From positions 66,357-130,356 of the forward strand of contig JAPWJY010000001.1 of NCBI GenBank assembly GCA_028283765.1: a stretch of DNA of 64,000 bases, written 5' to 3'. A program made the position numbers and the translations under genes. Below are positions 1 through 8,720 of the stretch, one piece after another. The notes below the pieces were generated by a model. The model worked only from the letters and a program-made list of their open reading frames with translations. It did not search any database and was not told the DNA's origin. Numbering within the stretch: position 1 is the stretch's first letter; the number at the start of each line of letters is the position of its first letter. The DNA comes from Parvibaculaceae bacterium (GTDB taxonomy: Bacteria > Pseudomonadota > Alphaproteobacteria > Parvibaculales > Parvibaculaceae).

Positions 1-477
1 GGATTGCGTGGGCGCATCCGGCATGCGCGCCTTGATCATATCCACATTGTAGGTAAAGCCGGTTGTTCCCCACATATAGGGAACGCCATAATTTCCACCC
101 GCATCATAGGCCGCATAAGCCTTCATGATCTTGGGGTCCAGATTTTTCAGGTTCGGGATTTTCGACTTGTCGAGCTTGAGGAAGATGCCCGCCTTGATGT
201 TCTGGGGACCATAGCTCGATGCCGAATGGACCACGACATCATACCCCGTGTGTCCCGCCATCAGCTTGGCCTGAACGGTCTCGGAGGAGTCATAGGTGTC
301 ATAGACCACCTTGATGCCCGTCGCCTTGGTGAAATCGGCGATGGTGGTCTCGCCGATATAATCCGCCCAGTTATAGATATAGAGCGTCTTTGCATCATCG
401 TCGGCCCGTGCGGGCATGGAGGCGAAAGCGCCGACAGCCATACCGAACGCGAGCGTACATAGTCCAAGCTTCTTCAT
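1..477 (-). CDS. Polyamine-type ABC transporter substrate-binding protein, partial (N-terminal 159 residues)
   Basis: This is the N-terminal part of a periplasmic binding protein of the spermidine/putrescine (PotD/PotF) family; the rest lies beyond the left edge. The frame opens at an ATG (475-477) and stays open to base 1. It starts MKKLGLCTLAFGMAVGAF with a signal peptide ending near the A-R-A-D site at about residue 26. The family hallmarks follow: LYIYNWADYIGE, then a VVYDTYDSSE segment and a GYDVVV strand. It is clearly paralogous to the complete binding protein at 13465-14514, which has the matching IYNWTDY and VDTYDSNE segments. No permease or ATPase is adjacent in the window, so it may be an orphan or use the importer at 14.5-17.3 kb. 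Ligand unknown; cationic amines are the family norm. Confidence 0.9.
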   Translation of the reverse strand, partial: MKKLGLCTLAFGMAVGAFASMPARADDDAKTLYIYNWADYIGETTIADFTKATGIKVVYDTYDSSETVQAKLMAGHTGYDVVVHSASSYGPQNIKAGIFLKLDKSKIPNLKNLDPKIMKAYAAYDAGGNYGVPYMWGTTGFTYNVDMIKARMPDAPTQS

Positions 478-790
478 CTTGTCTCTCCGTATCGGGATGA
501 TAGGCGGCAAAGCGCGCATTCCCTATGAACTTGTTGAGCCAGACAACGTCTCTTCCAGAACACTAGCAATATACGTACCAAACGCGTCACCACGGACGAA
601 GAAGCTTTCCACACGAACAGATTCAGCACCTACAGGCTGAAAGATGGCATGAGTCGAGCACCTCTCCTGCACAACGATTTCGTTGAACACTCCCCTTACA
701 ATCAAAGATGAGCGCCGCGACTACGCAACAAGATCCATAATAACCGTACAAGGATCACATTGCGGCCACGGCGATATTCTGCCTTCGGCT
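478..790. other. Intergenic stretch, no gene seen
   Basis: These 313 bases separate the binding-protein start from the acyl-CoA dehydrogenase stop, both on the minus strand. The frames here lack convincing starts or family features. The stretch should hold the promoter of the binding protein. I saw no strong hairpin with a T-tract that would end the upstream dehydrogenase transcript. Confidence 0.5.
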
Positions 791-1969
791 CTAGAGGGCC
801 GTCGTACCCTCGATTCCACGCTTCAGCAGCGAGCGCGCAATGATGATACGCTGAATTTCACTGGTCCCCTCCCAGATCCGGTCTACACGCACCTCGCGAT
901 AAAACCGCTCGGCCACGTTTTCACGCATGTAGCCCCGCCCACCAAAAATCTGCACGGCACGGTCGGCGACACGGCCGACCATTTCGGATGCATAGAGCTT
1001 CGTCATTGAACAAAGCGCATGCAAGCTCTTTGTATCTTCGCCGCGATCATGTGCGGCTGCACAATTATAGGTCATCAGACGAGCCGCCCAGAGCTCCGTG
1101 ATCGAATCAGCCAGCATGAACTGGATCGCCTGATATTCCGCAATCGGCTGACCGGAAATCACGCGCGCCTTGGCGAAGGCCATGGCCTCGTCAATGAGGC
1201 GCTGGGCCGCGCCGCAGGAGCGCGCCGCGATCATCAGCCGCTCACGCCGGAACCAGGTGTGGGTGAACTGCATGCCAGCCCCCTCCTCGCCGATCAGATT
1301 TTCGGCAGGGACAAAGACATTGTTAAAGCGATAGATCGGATGCTCGTCATTATAGGTGTGCGTATATCTGGGAATGCGGACCAGCTCGATGCCCTCGCTG
1401 TCCTTGTCGATAAAGAAGAGCGCGTGCGTGCCTGCGTTGGGGCCTTCCGCGATCTTGGCCTGAAGGACGAAAAAATCCGCGAGATTGGCGCTGGTAACGT
1501 GCCACTTCTCTCCCGTAATGCGATAACCGTTCCCGTCCCGGCGCGCGCTCGTCACGATGTCATCGACATCGGAGCCAGCCCCCTCTTCCGTGATGGCATA
1601 GGCCTCCTGCTTTTCGTTGCGCATGATCGGGATGATGTATTTCCGAAGCTGCTCAGGCGTGCAGGCGTCAAAAAACCATTTGTGCGATTCACCGAAACAC
1701 CAGCCGAGCGCATTGGTGCAACGGCCGATCTGCTCATAGATCGCCACCTGCGCCATGTTGGGAAGCGCAAGCCCGCCATATTCCTTCGGCGCATCCATCC
1801 CGGCCAGACCCATCTCAACCGCCATGCGGCGATGACGCTGGCGCTTTTCCTCGGGCAGCGTCCCGCCATTCATCTCGGCTTCAACTTCGTTGGGGATCAA
1901 CTCCTCATCGACAAAGGTGCGCATGCGGTTGCTCCATTCGAGCGCCTCGCCGGTGAGAGGAAGTGACAT
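791..1969 (-). CDS. Acyl-CoA dehydrogenase family flavoprotein
   Basis: A 392-residue protein of normal length for the acyl-CoA dehydrogenase family, which oxidises acyl-CoA at the alpha-beta bond with FAD and passes electrons to ETF. It shows the mid-domain signature around AITEEGAGSDV (about residue 127), the GEKWHVTSA strand, and the C-terminal RIWEGTSEIQR motif (about residue 368), whose Glu is the position of the catalytic base in several family members. The C-terminal helical domain contains IFGGRGYM. A GGAG ribosome site lies about 10 nt upstream of the ATG. It begins 12 nt after the TetR gene stop, so the two probably share a transcript. With a CoA ligase across the divergent promoter it could act on a CoA ester made by this locus; that link is inference. 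Confidence 0.93.
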   Translation of the reverse strand: MSLPLTGEALEWSNRMRTFVDEELIPNEVEAEMNGGTLPEEKRQRHRRMAVEMGLAGMDAPKEYGGLALPNMAQVAIYEQIGRCTNALGWCFGESHKWFFDACTPEQLRKYIIPIMRNEKQEAYAITEEGAGSDVDDIVTSARRDGNGYRITGEKWHVTSANLADFFVLQAKIAEGPNAGTHALFFIDKDSEGIELVRIPRYTHTYNDEHPIYRFNNVFVPAENLIGEEGAGMQFTHTWFRRERLMIAARSCGAAQRLIDEAMAFAKARVISGQPIAEYQAIQFMLADSITELWAARLMTYNCAAAHDRGEDTKSLHALCSMTKLYASEMVGRVADRAVQIFGGRGYMRENVAERFYREVRVDRIWEGTSEIQRIIIARSLLKRGIEGTTAL

Positions 1970-1981
1970 GCCGAACTCCGT

Positions 1982-2704
1982 TTATTGAGGTGACTGATCG
2001 TCAGGTGAAAAATGGCGCGGGAAGAAAGCCGCCAGAAAGGTGCGCGTGGTGCGCCGCATGCCGGCGCGGTCGATATGGCCGGGCGTGAACAGAAGATCGA
2101 GCCAGAGGCCGTCCGTCATGGCGCTCAATCCCGTCGCCACCCGGTCGGGATCAAGCGCGCCATAGCCTCCTTCCTCGATCAGCGCCTTGCAGAGCGCCGA
2201 GAGGTGGACAAGCTGCTCACGCTCGCGCGCCGAACAATGCCGCTTGACCGTGGGCCGGGCTTTCGCCTCGCCATAAAATGAATGCCATGCGGCGATTTTG
2301 CGCCGGGTGCAGACCATCGGGTCGAAATCCGCCATCATCATGGCTTCGAGCCTGGAGGCCGGATCGTCCGCCGCCGCTGCGGACGCCTGCGTCCAGCAGG
2401 CGCGATATTCCTCGGTCAGATATTCCAGCGTGTCAGTGAGCAACTGGTCTTTCGTCGCGAAATGAAAATTGACCGTGCCGACGGCCAGCCCCGCCTCCCG
2501 CGCCACATCAGACAAGGTGAGACTGCCGAGCCCCTTTTCAGCAATCGCGGTGATGGTCGCCTCGATCAGCTGCTGACGGCGAACCTCGCGGCTCGCGGTG
2601 CGGTCTCCGGCGCGAACGCTCTCCGTCGCCTCGCCTGAATCGACAGGCCTGAGACGGACACGGCCACCGCGCGGAACAGCCTTTTCGGCCCTGGCGTCGG
2701 TCAT
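1982..2704 (-). CDS. TetR-family regulator, BetI-like
   Basis: A one-component repressor-type regulator. The N-terminal helix-turn-helix covers SLTLSDVAREAGLAVGTVNF, ending in HFATKDQLL as in BetI-type TetR proteins. The C-terminal ligand domain ends in RTFLAAFFP. An upstream in-frame ATG would add 10 residues (to 2734), but the ATG at 2702-2704 has a good GAGGGAG ribosome site and is preferred. The protein is paralogous to the TetR half of the fusion at 10907-12796 over its full length. It is divergent from the aminotransferase operon, with a 20-bp inverted repeat between them (2806-2825), and probably controls both that operon and the acyl-CoA dehydrogenase behind it. BetI senses choline in known cases; the ligand here is not known. 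Confidence 0.9.
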   Translation of the reverse strand: MTDARAEKAVPRGGRVRLRPVDSGEATESVRAGDRTASREVRRQQLIEATITAIAEKGLGSLTLSDVAREAGLAVGTVNFHFATKDQLLTDTLEYLTEEYRACWTQASAAAADDPASRLEAMMMADFDPMVCTRRKIAAWHSFYGEAKARPTVKRHCSAREREQLVHLSALCKALIEEGGYGALDPDRVATGLSAMTDGLWLDLLFTPGHIDRAGMRRTTRTFLAAFFPRHFSPDDQSPQ

Positions 2705-2805
2705 TTCAGCGGATTCTCCCTCATTCCATCTCACTATAGTTCAAATAATTTAATATAACAAATTCTATTTTTATCATTAAATACAGCAAGTTAACCAGTT
2801 TAAAT

Positions 2806-2825
2806 GACTGAACCATCATTCAGTC
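2806..2825. promoter_or_regulatory. Inverted repeat, likely TetR operator
   Basis: GACTGAA, six bases, TTCAGTC: a perfect 7-bp-arm inverted repeat in the AT-rich divergent gap, about 100 nt upstream of the TetR start and 71 nt upstream of the aminotransferase ATG. Size and position fit a dimeric TetR site controlling both directions. The assignment to this regulator is inferred from position. Confidence 0.6.
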
Positions 2826-2833
2826 GCTGGACA

Positions 2834-2852
2834 AGCCTCGCGAGGCGAGGCT
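2834..2852 (+). other. Stem-loop in the aminotransferase leader
   Basis: AGCCTCG, five bases, CGAGGCT form a perfect 7-bp stem between the inverted repeat and the aminotransferase start. It contains the palindrome GCCTCGCGAGGC. It could be a leader hairpin or a second protein-binding site. No T-tract follows, so it is not a convincing terminator. Confidence 0.35.
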
Positions 2853-2896
2853 AAGCTTCATTCAGCAAAATATTCCCATCCCAAAGATTGAAGCCC

Positions 2897-4270
2897 ATGA
2901 CCTCGCTCCAGACGGCCCCCAATCCAGTCCTTCCCAATGCCCGTCCACGCAAGCTGACGCGCTCCAACGCGCAGTTCAAACTGGCGCGCACGAAGATGCC
3001 GCTCGGCGTTTCCTCCAACTTCCGCTACTGGGGCGACGAAAAGACGATCTACATCAAGGAAGGCAAGGGCGGCCGTCTTCGCGATCTCGACGACAATGTG
3101 TATGTGGACTATCGCCTCGCCTATGGTCCGGCAATTTTGGGCTATGCCGATCCCCGCGTGGATGAGGCGGCGATGGAAGGCATGAAGGTCGGCGGCGTCT
3201 TCGCGCTCGCCACCGAAAAGGAATATGAAGTCGCGGCCCGCATGTCGAAGATGGTGCCCGCGCTCGAACTGGTGCGCTTCTCCAACTCCGGCACGGAAGC
3301 GGTAATGGCAGCGCTGCGCGTCGCCCGCGCCTTCACCGGGCGGGATTCGTATGCGATCGTCGAAGGCAGCTACCACGGCCTGTTCGACGCCGTGCTCTGG
3401 CAGACCGACATGGAAGGCTGGGACGGCGAAACCGGCGAGCCGGAACTCCTGCCCTACAGCGAGGGCGTACCCAGGCTTCTGCGCGGGCTGGTGCATCTCA
3501 CGCCGCTCAATGACATCAACAGGCTGGAAGATCTGTTCAGGAAGAACGGCCACAAGATGGCCGCCTTTCTGATCGAGCCGATCATGGGCAATTGCTGCGC
3601 GCTGACGGCTGAACCGGAATTCCTGAAGGTCGCGCGCGAGCTTTGCGACCGCCACGGCGTGGTCATGATCATCGACGAGGTGAAAACCGGTTTCCGTGTC
3701 GCCAAAGGCGGCGTGCAGGAACTGTTCGGCATCAAGGCCGATCTTTGCACCTTCGCCAAGGCCATGGGCAACGGCTATCCCATCGCGGCCTTCGGCGGGC
3801 GCGAAGACATCATGCGCATCATCGAGACCCGCGTCGCCCACGGCGGCACCTATACCGGCCACTCCGTATCGCTGGCGGCGGCGGCCCGCACCCTGCAGAT
3901 CCTCGATGAAACCGACGCTCTGGCCACCATTCGCGACTATGGCGCCGCCATGCAGCAGGGCATGTCGAAAATCCTCACGGAAAAGAACATTCCCCACTGC
4001 TTCACCGGTTCGCCCGCCATGGGCGGCCTGTTCTTCCGGGAACAGCCGCCGACGAATTATCGCGACTGGAAAACCAGCGACTATGAATTCTATGACGAGC
4101 TGGCGCAGCATCTGCATGAGTATGGCGTGCTGTGCGAACCGGATTCACGCGAGCCCTGGTTCATCTGCGCGGCGCATGATGCCGGTTGCCTGAGCGATAC
4201 GCTGACCGGTTTCCGGGCGGCGGTGGAAGATACGATCGAGGCGCTCGAAGGCCGAGAGAAGACAGCGTAA
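2897..4270 (+). CDS. Class-III PLP aminotransferase (glutamate-1-semialdehyde aminomutase-like)
   Basis: A 457-residue fold-type-I PLP enzyme. The conserved PLP-ring aspartate sits in VVMIIDEVKTGF, and the Schiff-base lysine in CTFAKAMGNGYP. SNSGTEAVMAALR is the phosphate-binding segment. The GTYTGHSVS region replaces the usual GTFSGNP of glutamate-semialdehyde aminomutase, which it otherwise resembles. The frame extends to a TTG at 2888, but the ATG at 2897 is a more usual start. It is the first gene of a plus-strand operon (aminotransferase, two FAD oxidoreductases, GcvT-like protein, CoA ligase) opposite the BetI-like regulator. It probably moves an amino group from a pathway amine or amino acid to or from a keto acid. 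A haem-pathway role is unlikely in this context. Confidence 0.9.
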   Translation: MTSLQTAPNPVLPNARPRKLTRSNAQFKLARTKMPLGVSSNFRYWGDEKTIYIKEGKGGRLRDLDDNVYVDYRLAYGPAILGYADPRVDEAAMEGMKVGGVFALATEKEYEVAARMSKMVPALELVRFSNSGTEAVMAALRVARAFTGRDSYAIVEGSYHGLFDAVLWQTDMEGWDGETGEPELLPYSEGVPRLLRGLVHLTPLNDINRLEDLFRKNGHKMAAFLIEPIMGNCCALTAEPEFLKVARELCDRHGVVMIIDEVKTGFRVAKGGVQELFGIKADLCTFAKAMGNGYPIAAFGGREDIMRIIETRVAHGGTYTGHSVSLAAAARTLQILDETDALATIRDYGAAMQQGMSKILTEKNIPHCFTGSPAMGGLFFREQPPTNYRDWKTSDYEFYDELAQHLHEYGVLCEPDSREPWFICAAHDAGCLSDTLTGFRAAVEDTIEALEGREKTA

Positions 4271-4293
4271 AGATATTTGTGAAGGCGGGGCAT

Positions 4294-5928
4294 ATGGCTG
4301 AACGGGCGGACAAGACAAGAGATGTGATCGTGATCGGGGCGGGGCATAACGGCCTCGTCAATGCCGCCTATCTGGCGCGCGCCGGTCTCGATGTGCTGGT
4401 GCTGGAAAAGAATGACCATATCGGCGGCGCGGCCGTCAGCAGCGTCATGTATGAAGGCTGGACCTATTCCAACTGCTCCTATGTGTGCAGCCTGCTGCGT
4501 CCCGAAATCATGCGCGACCTTGAACTGCCGCGCCACGGGCTTCAGGTCATCCCCTATGAAGGGGGCGCGACCATGATGCGCAACGGCGATCACTTCGCCA
4601 CCTATTACGATCATGACGTCTTCCGCGAGGAGATGCGCCGCCACTCGCGCAAGGATGCGGAAGCCTACGACCATTATTCCACCGCCGTGATGAAACAGTG
4701 CCGCTGGATCAAGCCGCTGCTGCTGCGTACACCCCCGGACCCGACATCGTTCCGCCCGCGCGATCTTCAGGAACTGCTTTATCTGGGCAAGCATTTCGCC
4801 AGCCTCGGCGAACGCGACATGGGCGAGCTGATCCGTTTCTTCACGCTCTCCATCGCGGATTTTCTGGACGAATATTTCGAGAGCGATGTAGTCAAGGCCC
4901 ATTTCGCGGGCTCCGGCATCATCGGCACGGCGCTTGGCCCCTATTCGCCGGGCACGGCCTATGTGCTGCTGCATCACTATATGGGCGACATCGACGGCTC
5001 GGTCGGCGCCTGGGGCTTCGCCCGTGGCGGCATGGGCTCGGTATCCAGCGCCATCGCCGCCTCGCTGCTCTCCTACAAGGGCGAAATCCGGGTCAACTCG
5101 GAAGTCGCCCAGGTGCTGGTGGAAAACGGCAAGGCCACGGGCGTGGTGCTCGCCAACGGCGACATCATCCGCGCGCGCAAGGTCGTCTCCAACCTCGACG
5201 TCAAGCGCACCTTCACCAAGATCACGGACCCGAAGGACCTGCCCGGCGATTTCCTCGAGCGGGTCACGAAGTTCAAGATTCGCGGCTCCTCCGGCAAGCT
5301 CAATATCTCGCTCGACGGCATGCCGACCTTCAACAATGTTCCCGCCGGCCATTCGAGCCTGCGCGGCGATCTCCACTTCACCGACAGCATGGAGCGCATG
5401 GAGCGCGCCTATGACGACTGGAAGGCCGGCGACTGGTCGCGCGATCCTTATGTCGACATGCTGCTGCCGACACAGATCGACCCGACCATGGCCCCGCCCG
5501 GCAAGCATTACATGAGCGTGTTCGTGCAATATGCGCCGCCCACGCTTTCAGGCGGGCGCGACTGGGACGGCCCCGCGCGCCAGCAGTTCGCCGATACGGT
5601 GATCAACCAGATCGCGGCGTGCAGCCCGAACTTCAAGGACCTCATCAACCATTATGAGGTGCGCACGCCATGGGACATTGAAAATGAGGTGGGCCTGACC
5701 GAAGGCAATATCTTCCAGGGCGAGCTGACCATGGATCAGCTGATCTTCAACCGCCCCGTGCCCGGCTATGCGCAATACAAGGCCCCCATCGCCAACATGT
5801 ATATGTGCGGATCGAGCACGCACCCCGGCGGCGGCGTCATGGGCGCACCCGGCGCGAACGCGGCGCGCGAGATTCTGCGCGACCTGCGCATCCACGGCAT
5901 GGACCCCCGGCAGGAGATCGAACTGTGA
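4294..5928 (+). CDS. FAD-dependent oxidoreductase, phytoene-desaturase-like (first of a tandem pair)
   Basis: A 544-residue flavoprotein of the COG1233 type (phytoene desaturase/retinol saturase-like). The N-terminal dinucleotide-binding motif is VIGAGHNGLVNAAYLARAG, followed by VLVLEKNDHIGGAA. The C-terminal FAD motif is STHPGGGVMGAPGANAAREI. The frame extends upstream to 4186, but the ATG at 4294 has a GAAGG/GGGG ribosome site and directly precedes the FAD motif. It starts 23 nt after the aminotransferase stop. It is paralogous to the next gene, which overlaps it by 4 nt, suggesting the two flavoproteins work as a pair or heterodimer. In an amine operon an oxidation of a C-N bond is plausible, but the reaction cannot be read from sequence. 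A carotenoid role is unlikely because no other carotenoid gene is nearby. Confidence 0.9.
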   Translation: MAERADKTRDVIVIGAGHNGLVNAAYLARAGLDVLVLEKNDHIGGAAVSSVMYEGWTYSNCSYVCSLLRPEIMRDLELPRHGLQVIPYEGGATMMRNGDHFATYYDHDVFREEMRRHSRKDAEAYDHYSTAVMKQCRWIKPLLLRTPPDPTSFRPRDLQELLYLGKHFASLGERDMGELIRFFTLSIADFLDEYFESDVVKAHFAGSGIIGTALGPYSPGTAYVLLHHYMGDIDGSVGAWGFARGGMGSVSSAIAASLLSYKGEIRVNSEVAQVLVENGKATGVVLANGDIIRARKVVSNLDVKRTFTKITDPKDLPGDFLERVTKFKIRGSSGKLNISLDGMPTFNNVPAGHSSLRGDLHFTDSMERMERAYDDWKAGDWSRDPYVDMLLPTQIDPTMAPPGKHYMSVFVQYAPPTLSGGRDWDGPARQQFADTVINQIAACSPNFKDLINHYEVRTPWDIENEVGLTEGNIFQGELTMDQLIFNRPVPGYAQYKAPIANMYMCGSSTHPGGGVMGAPGANAAREILRDLRIHGMDPRQEIEL

Positions 5929-7502
5929 CGAAAAGCTACGATCATATCGTCATCGGCGCAGGGCATAACGGCCTGACGGCGGCCGCCTATCTTGCAAAAG
6001 CGGGTGGCCGGGTGCTGGTGCTTGAAGCGCGCGACGCCATCGGCGGCGCATCCGCCACGGCGGAAATCGCCCCCGGCTACAAGGTCTCGACCTGCGCGCA
6101 CCTTCTCAACCAGCTTCACCCCAGGGTGGCGAAGGACCTCGGGCTTGCAAGCCACGGGCTGAAATTCGCCGGCACCGATCTCCCGACGACCGTGCTGGGT
6201 GCAAGCGGGGCCGTGCTCCGCGCGCAGGGCGACAATGTGGAGGGCGCCATCTCACCCGCCGACAGGGCGAAATATGCAGCCTTCCGCAAGAAGCTGCTGA
6301 AGTTCTCGAAGCGCCTGCAACCGATGCTGCTGACGACGCCACCCCGCCTGCTCAATCGCGACTTCAAGCAGAACATGGACCTGCTGAAGCTCGGCTGGGC
6401 GATCCGCAGCCTCGGGCGCACGGACATGCGCGAATTCCTGCGGGTCGCGGGCATGAATGTCTATGATCTGGTCCGGGACGATTTCGAGTCCGATCTGGTG
6501 CAGGTGCTGTTCGCCAACGATGCGGTGCTCGGCACCAGCATGGGGCCGCGCTCGCCGGGCACGGTGCTGACGCTGCTCTATCGCCTCACCGGCGAAATTG
6601 CCGGCCGTCAGGGCGCGCTGGCCCTGCCGCAAGGCGGCATGGGCGCGGTGGCCGATGCGCTGGCGGCGGCGGCAACCAAAGCGGGAGCGGAAATCCGCAC
6701 CGCCGCGCCGGTTGCCCGCATCCTGATCGAGAACGACCGGGCCGTAGGCGTGGTTCTGTCCTCCGGCGAGGAAATCCGCGCCGGTCACATTCTCTCCAAT
6801 GCCGATCCGCGCACGACCTTCGTCAAGCTCGTCGGCGCGCGCCACCTCGATGCCGGTTTCCAGCGCGACGTGACCAAGATCCGCACCAAGGGCATGGCGG
6901 CGAAGCTCAACCTCGCGCTCGACAGCCTCCCCGCCTTTACCGGCCTCAACCAGAGCGATCTGGCGGGACGGGTGATCCTGTCTGAATCGATCGAGCAGAT
7001 CGAAAACGCCTTCAACCCGGCGAAATACGGCGAGTATTCACCGACGCCCCTGATCGAACTGACCATTCCTTCGGTCGCGGACCCTTCGCTCACCGGCCCC
7101 GGCAAGCATGTGCTCTCGGCCATCGTCCAGTACGCGCCCTATCATCTCAAGGCGGGCTGGGATGCGGCCCGCGAGGATTTCCTCAAGACCATCATGGCGC
7201 GGCTTGAAAATTTCGCGCCGGGCATCGGCAAGCAGGTCGTCGCCTCGCAATTGCTGACGCCGCTCGATCTTGAACGCGAATATGGCTTGCCCGGCGGCCA
7301 CTGGCATCATGGCGAACTGGCCATCGACCAGTTGCTGATGCTGCGCCCGGTCGCGGCCGCCTCGCGCTATGAAGGCCCGATCGCAGGGCTTTATCTTTGT
7401 GGCGCGGGCGCTCATCCCGGCGGCGGCGTCATGGGGGCGGCAGGACACAATGCGGCGCGCACGGTGCTTGAAGCGCGCAAAAGCGGGGAGAAGGCAGCAT
7501 GA
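5925..7502 (+). CDS. FAD-dependent oxidoreductase, phytoene-desaturase-like (second of pair)
   Basis: A 525-residue paralogue of the preceding gene. It has the same N-terminal FAD motif (VIGAGHNGLTAAAYLAKAG, then VLVLEARDAIGGAS) and the same C-terminal GAHPGGGVMGAAGHNAAR motif. The likely start is the GTG at 5925, which overlaps the TGA of the first copy (GTGA) and has CAGGAGAT upstream. A longer frame from 5805 is possible but would run through the end of the upstream gene. Its own stop overlaps the next gene by ATGA, so translation of three consecutive genes looks coupled. Tandem duplication and coupling suggest equal amounts of two related subunits. Confidence 0.9.
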   Translation: MTKSYDHIVIGAGHNGLTAAAYLAKAGGRVLVLEARDAIGGASATAEIAPGYKVSTCAHLLNQLHPRVAKDLGLASHGLKFAGTDLPTTVLGASGAVLRAQGDNVEGAISPADRAKYAAFRKKLLKFSKRLQPMLLTTPPRLLNRDFKQNMDLLKLGWAIRSLGRTDMREFLRVAGMNVYDLVRDDFESDLVQVLFANDAVLGTSMGPRSPGTVLTLLYRLTGEIAGRQGALALPQGGMGAVADALAAAATKAGAEIRTAAPVARILIENDRAVGVVLSSGEEIRAGHILSNADPRTTFVKLVGARHLDAGFQRDVTKIRTKGMAAKLNLALDSLPAFTGLNQSDLAGRVILSESIEQIENAFNPAKYGEYSPTPLIELTIPSVADPSLTGPGKHVLSAIVQYAPYHLKAGWDAAREDFLKTIMARLENFAPGIGKQVVASQLLTPLDLEREYGLPGGHWHHGELAIDQLLMLRPVAAASRYEGPIAGLYLCGAGAHPGGGVMGAAGHNAARTVLEARKSGEKAA

Positions 7503-8701
7503 ACGCGCCAGTGACGAAACCGATCCATGTCGGCCTGAAGCCCACACCGTTCATCGAACGGCTGCGCCCGCTCAACAAGTTCGAGAGCCTTGAATACTGG
7601 AAGGGCTACTGGTCGCCCGCCGACTATGGCAATGCGGAGCGGGAATATTTCGCGATCCGCAATACATCGAGCGTGTTCGACCTGTCGCCCATGACCAAAT
7701 ACCGGATCACCGGGCCGGATACCGTCGCCTTCCTGCAACGCATGGTCACGCGCGACGTCTCCAAGATCAAGGTTGGCCGGGTCGGCTATACGGTCTGGTG
7801 CAATGATGAAGGCAAGGTCATCGACGATGGCACGCTGTTCCGCCTTGGCGAAAATCACTTCCGGCTCTGCTGTCAGGAAAACCAGCTTTTCTGGCTCAGC
7901 CATTCCGCCGAAGGCTTCGACGTGAACATCTACGACGAAACCGACGAGGTGACCGGCCTTTCGCTTCAGGGGCCCACAAGCTGCTCCGTGCTGAAGGCGC
8001 TTGGCTGCGAAGGCATCGAAACGCTGAAGCCCTTCGAGATGCGCGCCTTCCCGTTCGCGGGTGGCGAGGTCGTGGTGTCGCGCACCGGCTTCACCGGCGA
8101 CCTGGGCTATGAATTGTGGATCGATCCCTCGCTCGCCCTGCCCCTGTGGGATGGCTTGCAGGAGGCGGGAAAGCCGTTCAGCGGCGTGGAGCCCATCGGC
8201 TCGCACGCGCTCGACATGGTGCGCATCGAAGCGGGTTTCATTGCCGCGCAGGTCGATTTCGTGCCCGCCGACCAGGCGATCCGGGCCGACCGGGCGCGCT
8301 CGCCGTTCGAGCTCAATCTCGGCTGGCTGGTCGCGATGGACAAGGGCCACTTCACCGGGCGGCGCGCCCTGCTGGAGGAGCAGAAGAACGGCTCGAAATA
8401 TTGCCTCGTCGCGGTCGATATAGACGGCAAATATCCAGCCGACGGCTCGATCATCTATCACCACAAGGAAACGGAAGTCGGGCACATCACCTCCGGTATC
8501 TGGTCGCCCACCGCGAAACGCAATATCGGACTGGCCTCCCTGCTGGTGCCCTTCGGCAAGACCATGCTCGATGATCTCTGGGTCGAAATCTACGTCATGC
8601 GCGAGCTGAAGTGGGAAAAGCTGATGGTGAAATGCACCGTGGTGAAGGCGCCGTTCTTTGAGCCGGCCCGGCGCCGGGCAACACCGCCGCTGACCTATTA
8701 A
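7499..8701 (+). CDS. GcvT-family aminomethyltransferase/demethylase-like protein
   Basis: A 400-residue protein of the glycine-cleavage T-protein fold, a family whose members accept a one-carbon group on tetrahydrofolate (GcvT, DmdA, the C-terminal half of dimethylglycine and sarcosine dehydrogenases, LigM/DesA O-demethylases). Visible hallmarks are VFDLSPMTKYRITGPDT near the N-terminus, the conserved Asp region GKVIDDGTL, RTGFTGDLGYELW in the middle and the C-terminal GRRALLEEQ segment. It overlaps the FAD oxidoreductase stop by ATGA. There is no full glycine-cleavage system here (no P or H protein), so a stand-alone role taking a methyl group from a pathway compound is more likely. The methyl donor is unknown; N-methyl is favoured by the Rieske and BetI-like neighbours. 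Confidence 0.88.
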   Translation: MNAPVTKPIHVGLKPTPFIERLRPLNKFESLEYWKGYWSPADYGNAEREYFAIRNTSSVFDLSPMTKYRITGPDTVAFLQRMVTRDVSKIKVGRVGYTVWCNDEGKVIDDGTLFRLGENHFRLCCQENQLFWLSHSAEGFDVNIYDETDEVTGLSLQGPTSCSVLKALGCEGIETLKPFEMRAFPFAGGEVVVSRTGFTGDLGYELWIDPSLALPLWDGLQEAGKPFSGVEPIGSHALDMVRIEAGFIAAQVDFVPADQAIRADRARSPFELNLGWLVAMDKGHFTGRRALLEEQKNGSKYCLVAVDIDGKYPADGSIIYHHKETEVGHITSGIWSPTAKRNIGLASLLVPFGKTMLDDLWVEIYVMRELKWEKLMVKCTVVKAPFFEPARRRATPPLTY

Positions 8702-8720
8702 CCGGATCACGCTTTCCTGT

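Noticed and set aside
4090-5529. Long minus-strand frame opposite the first FAD oxidoreductase
   Set aside because: It mirrors a well-supported gene with intact FAD motifs, has no family features, and arises from GC-biased codons.
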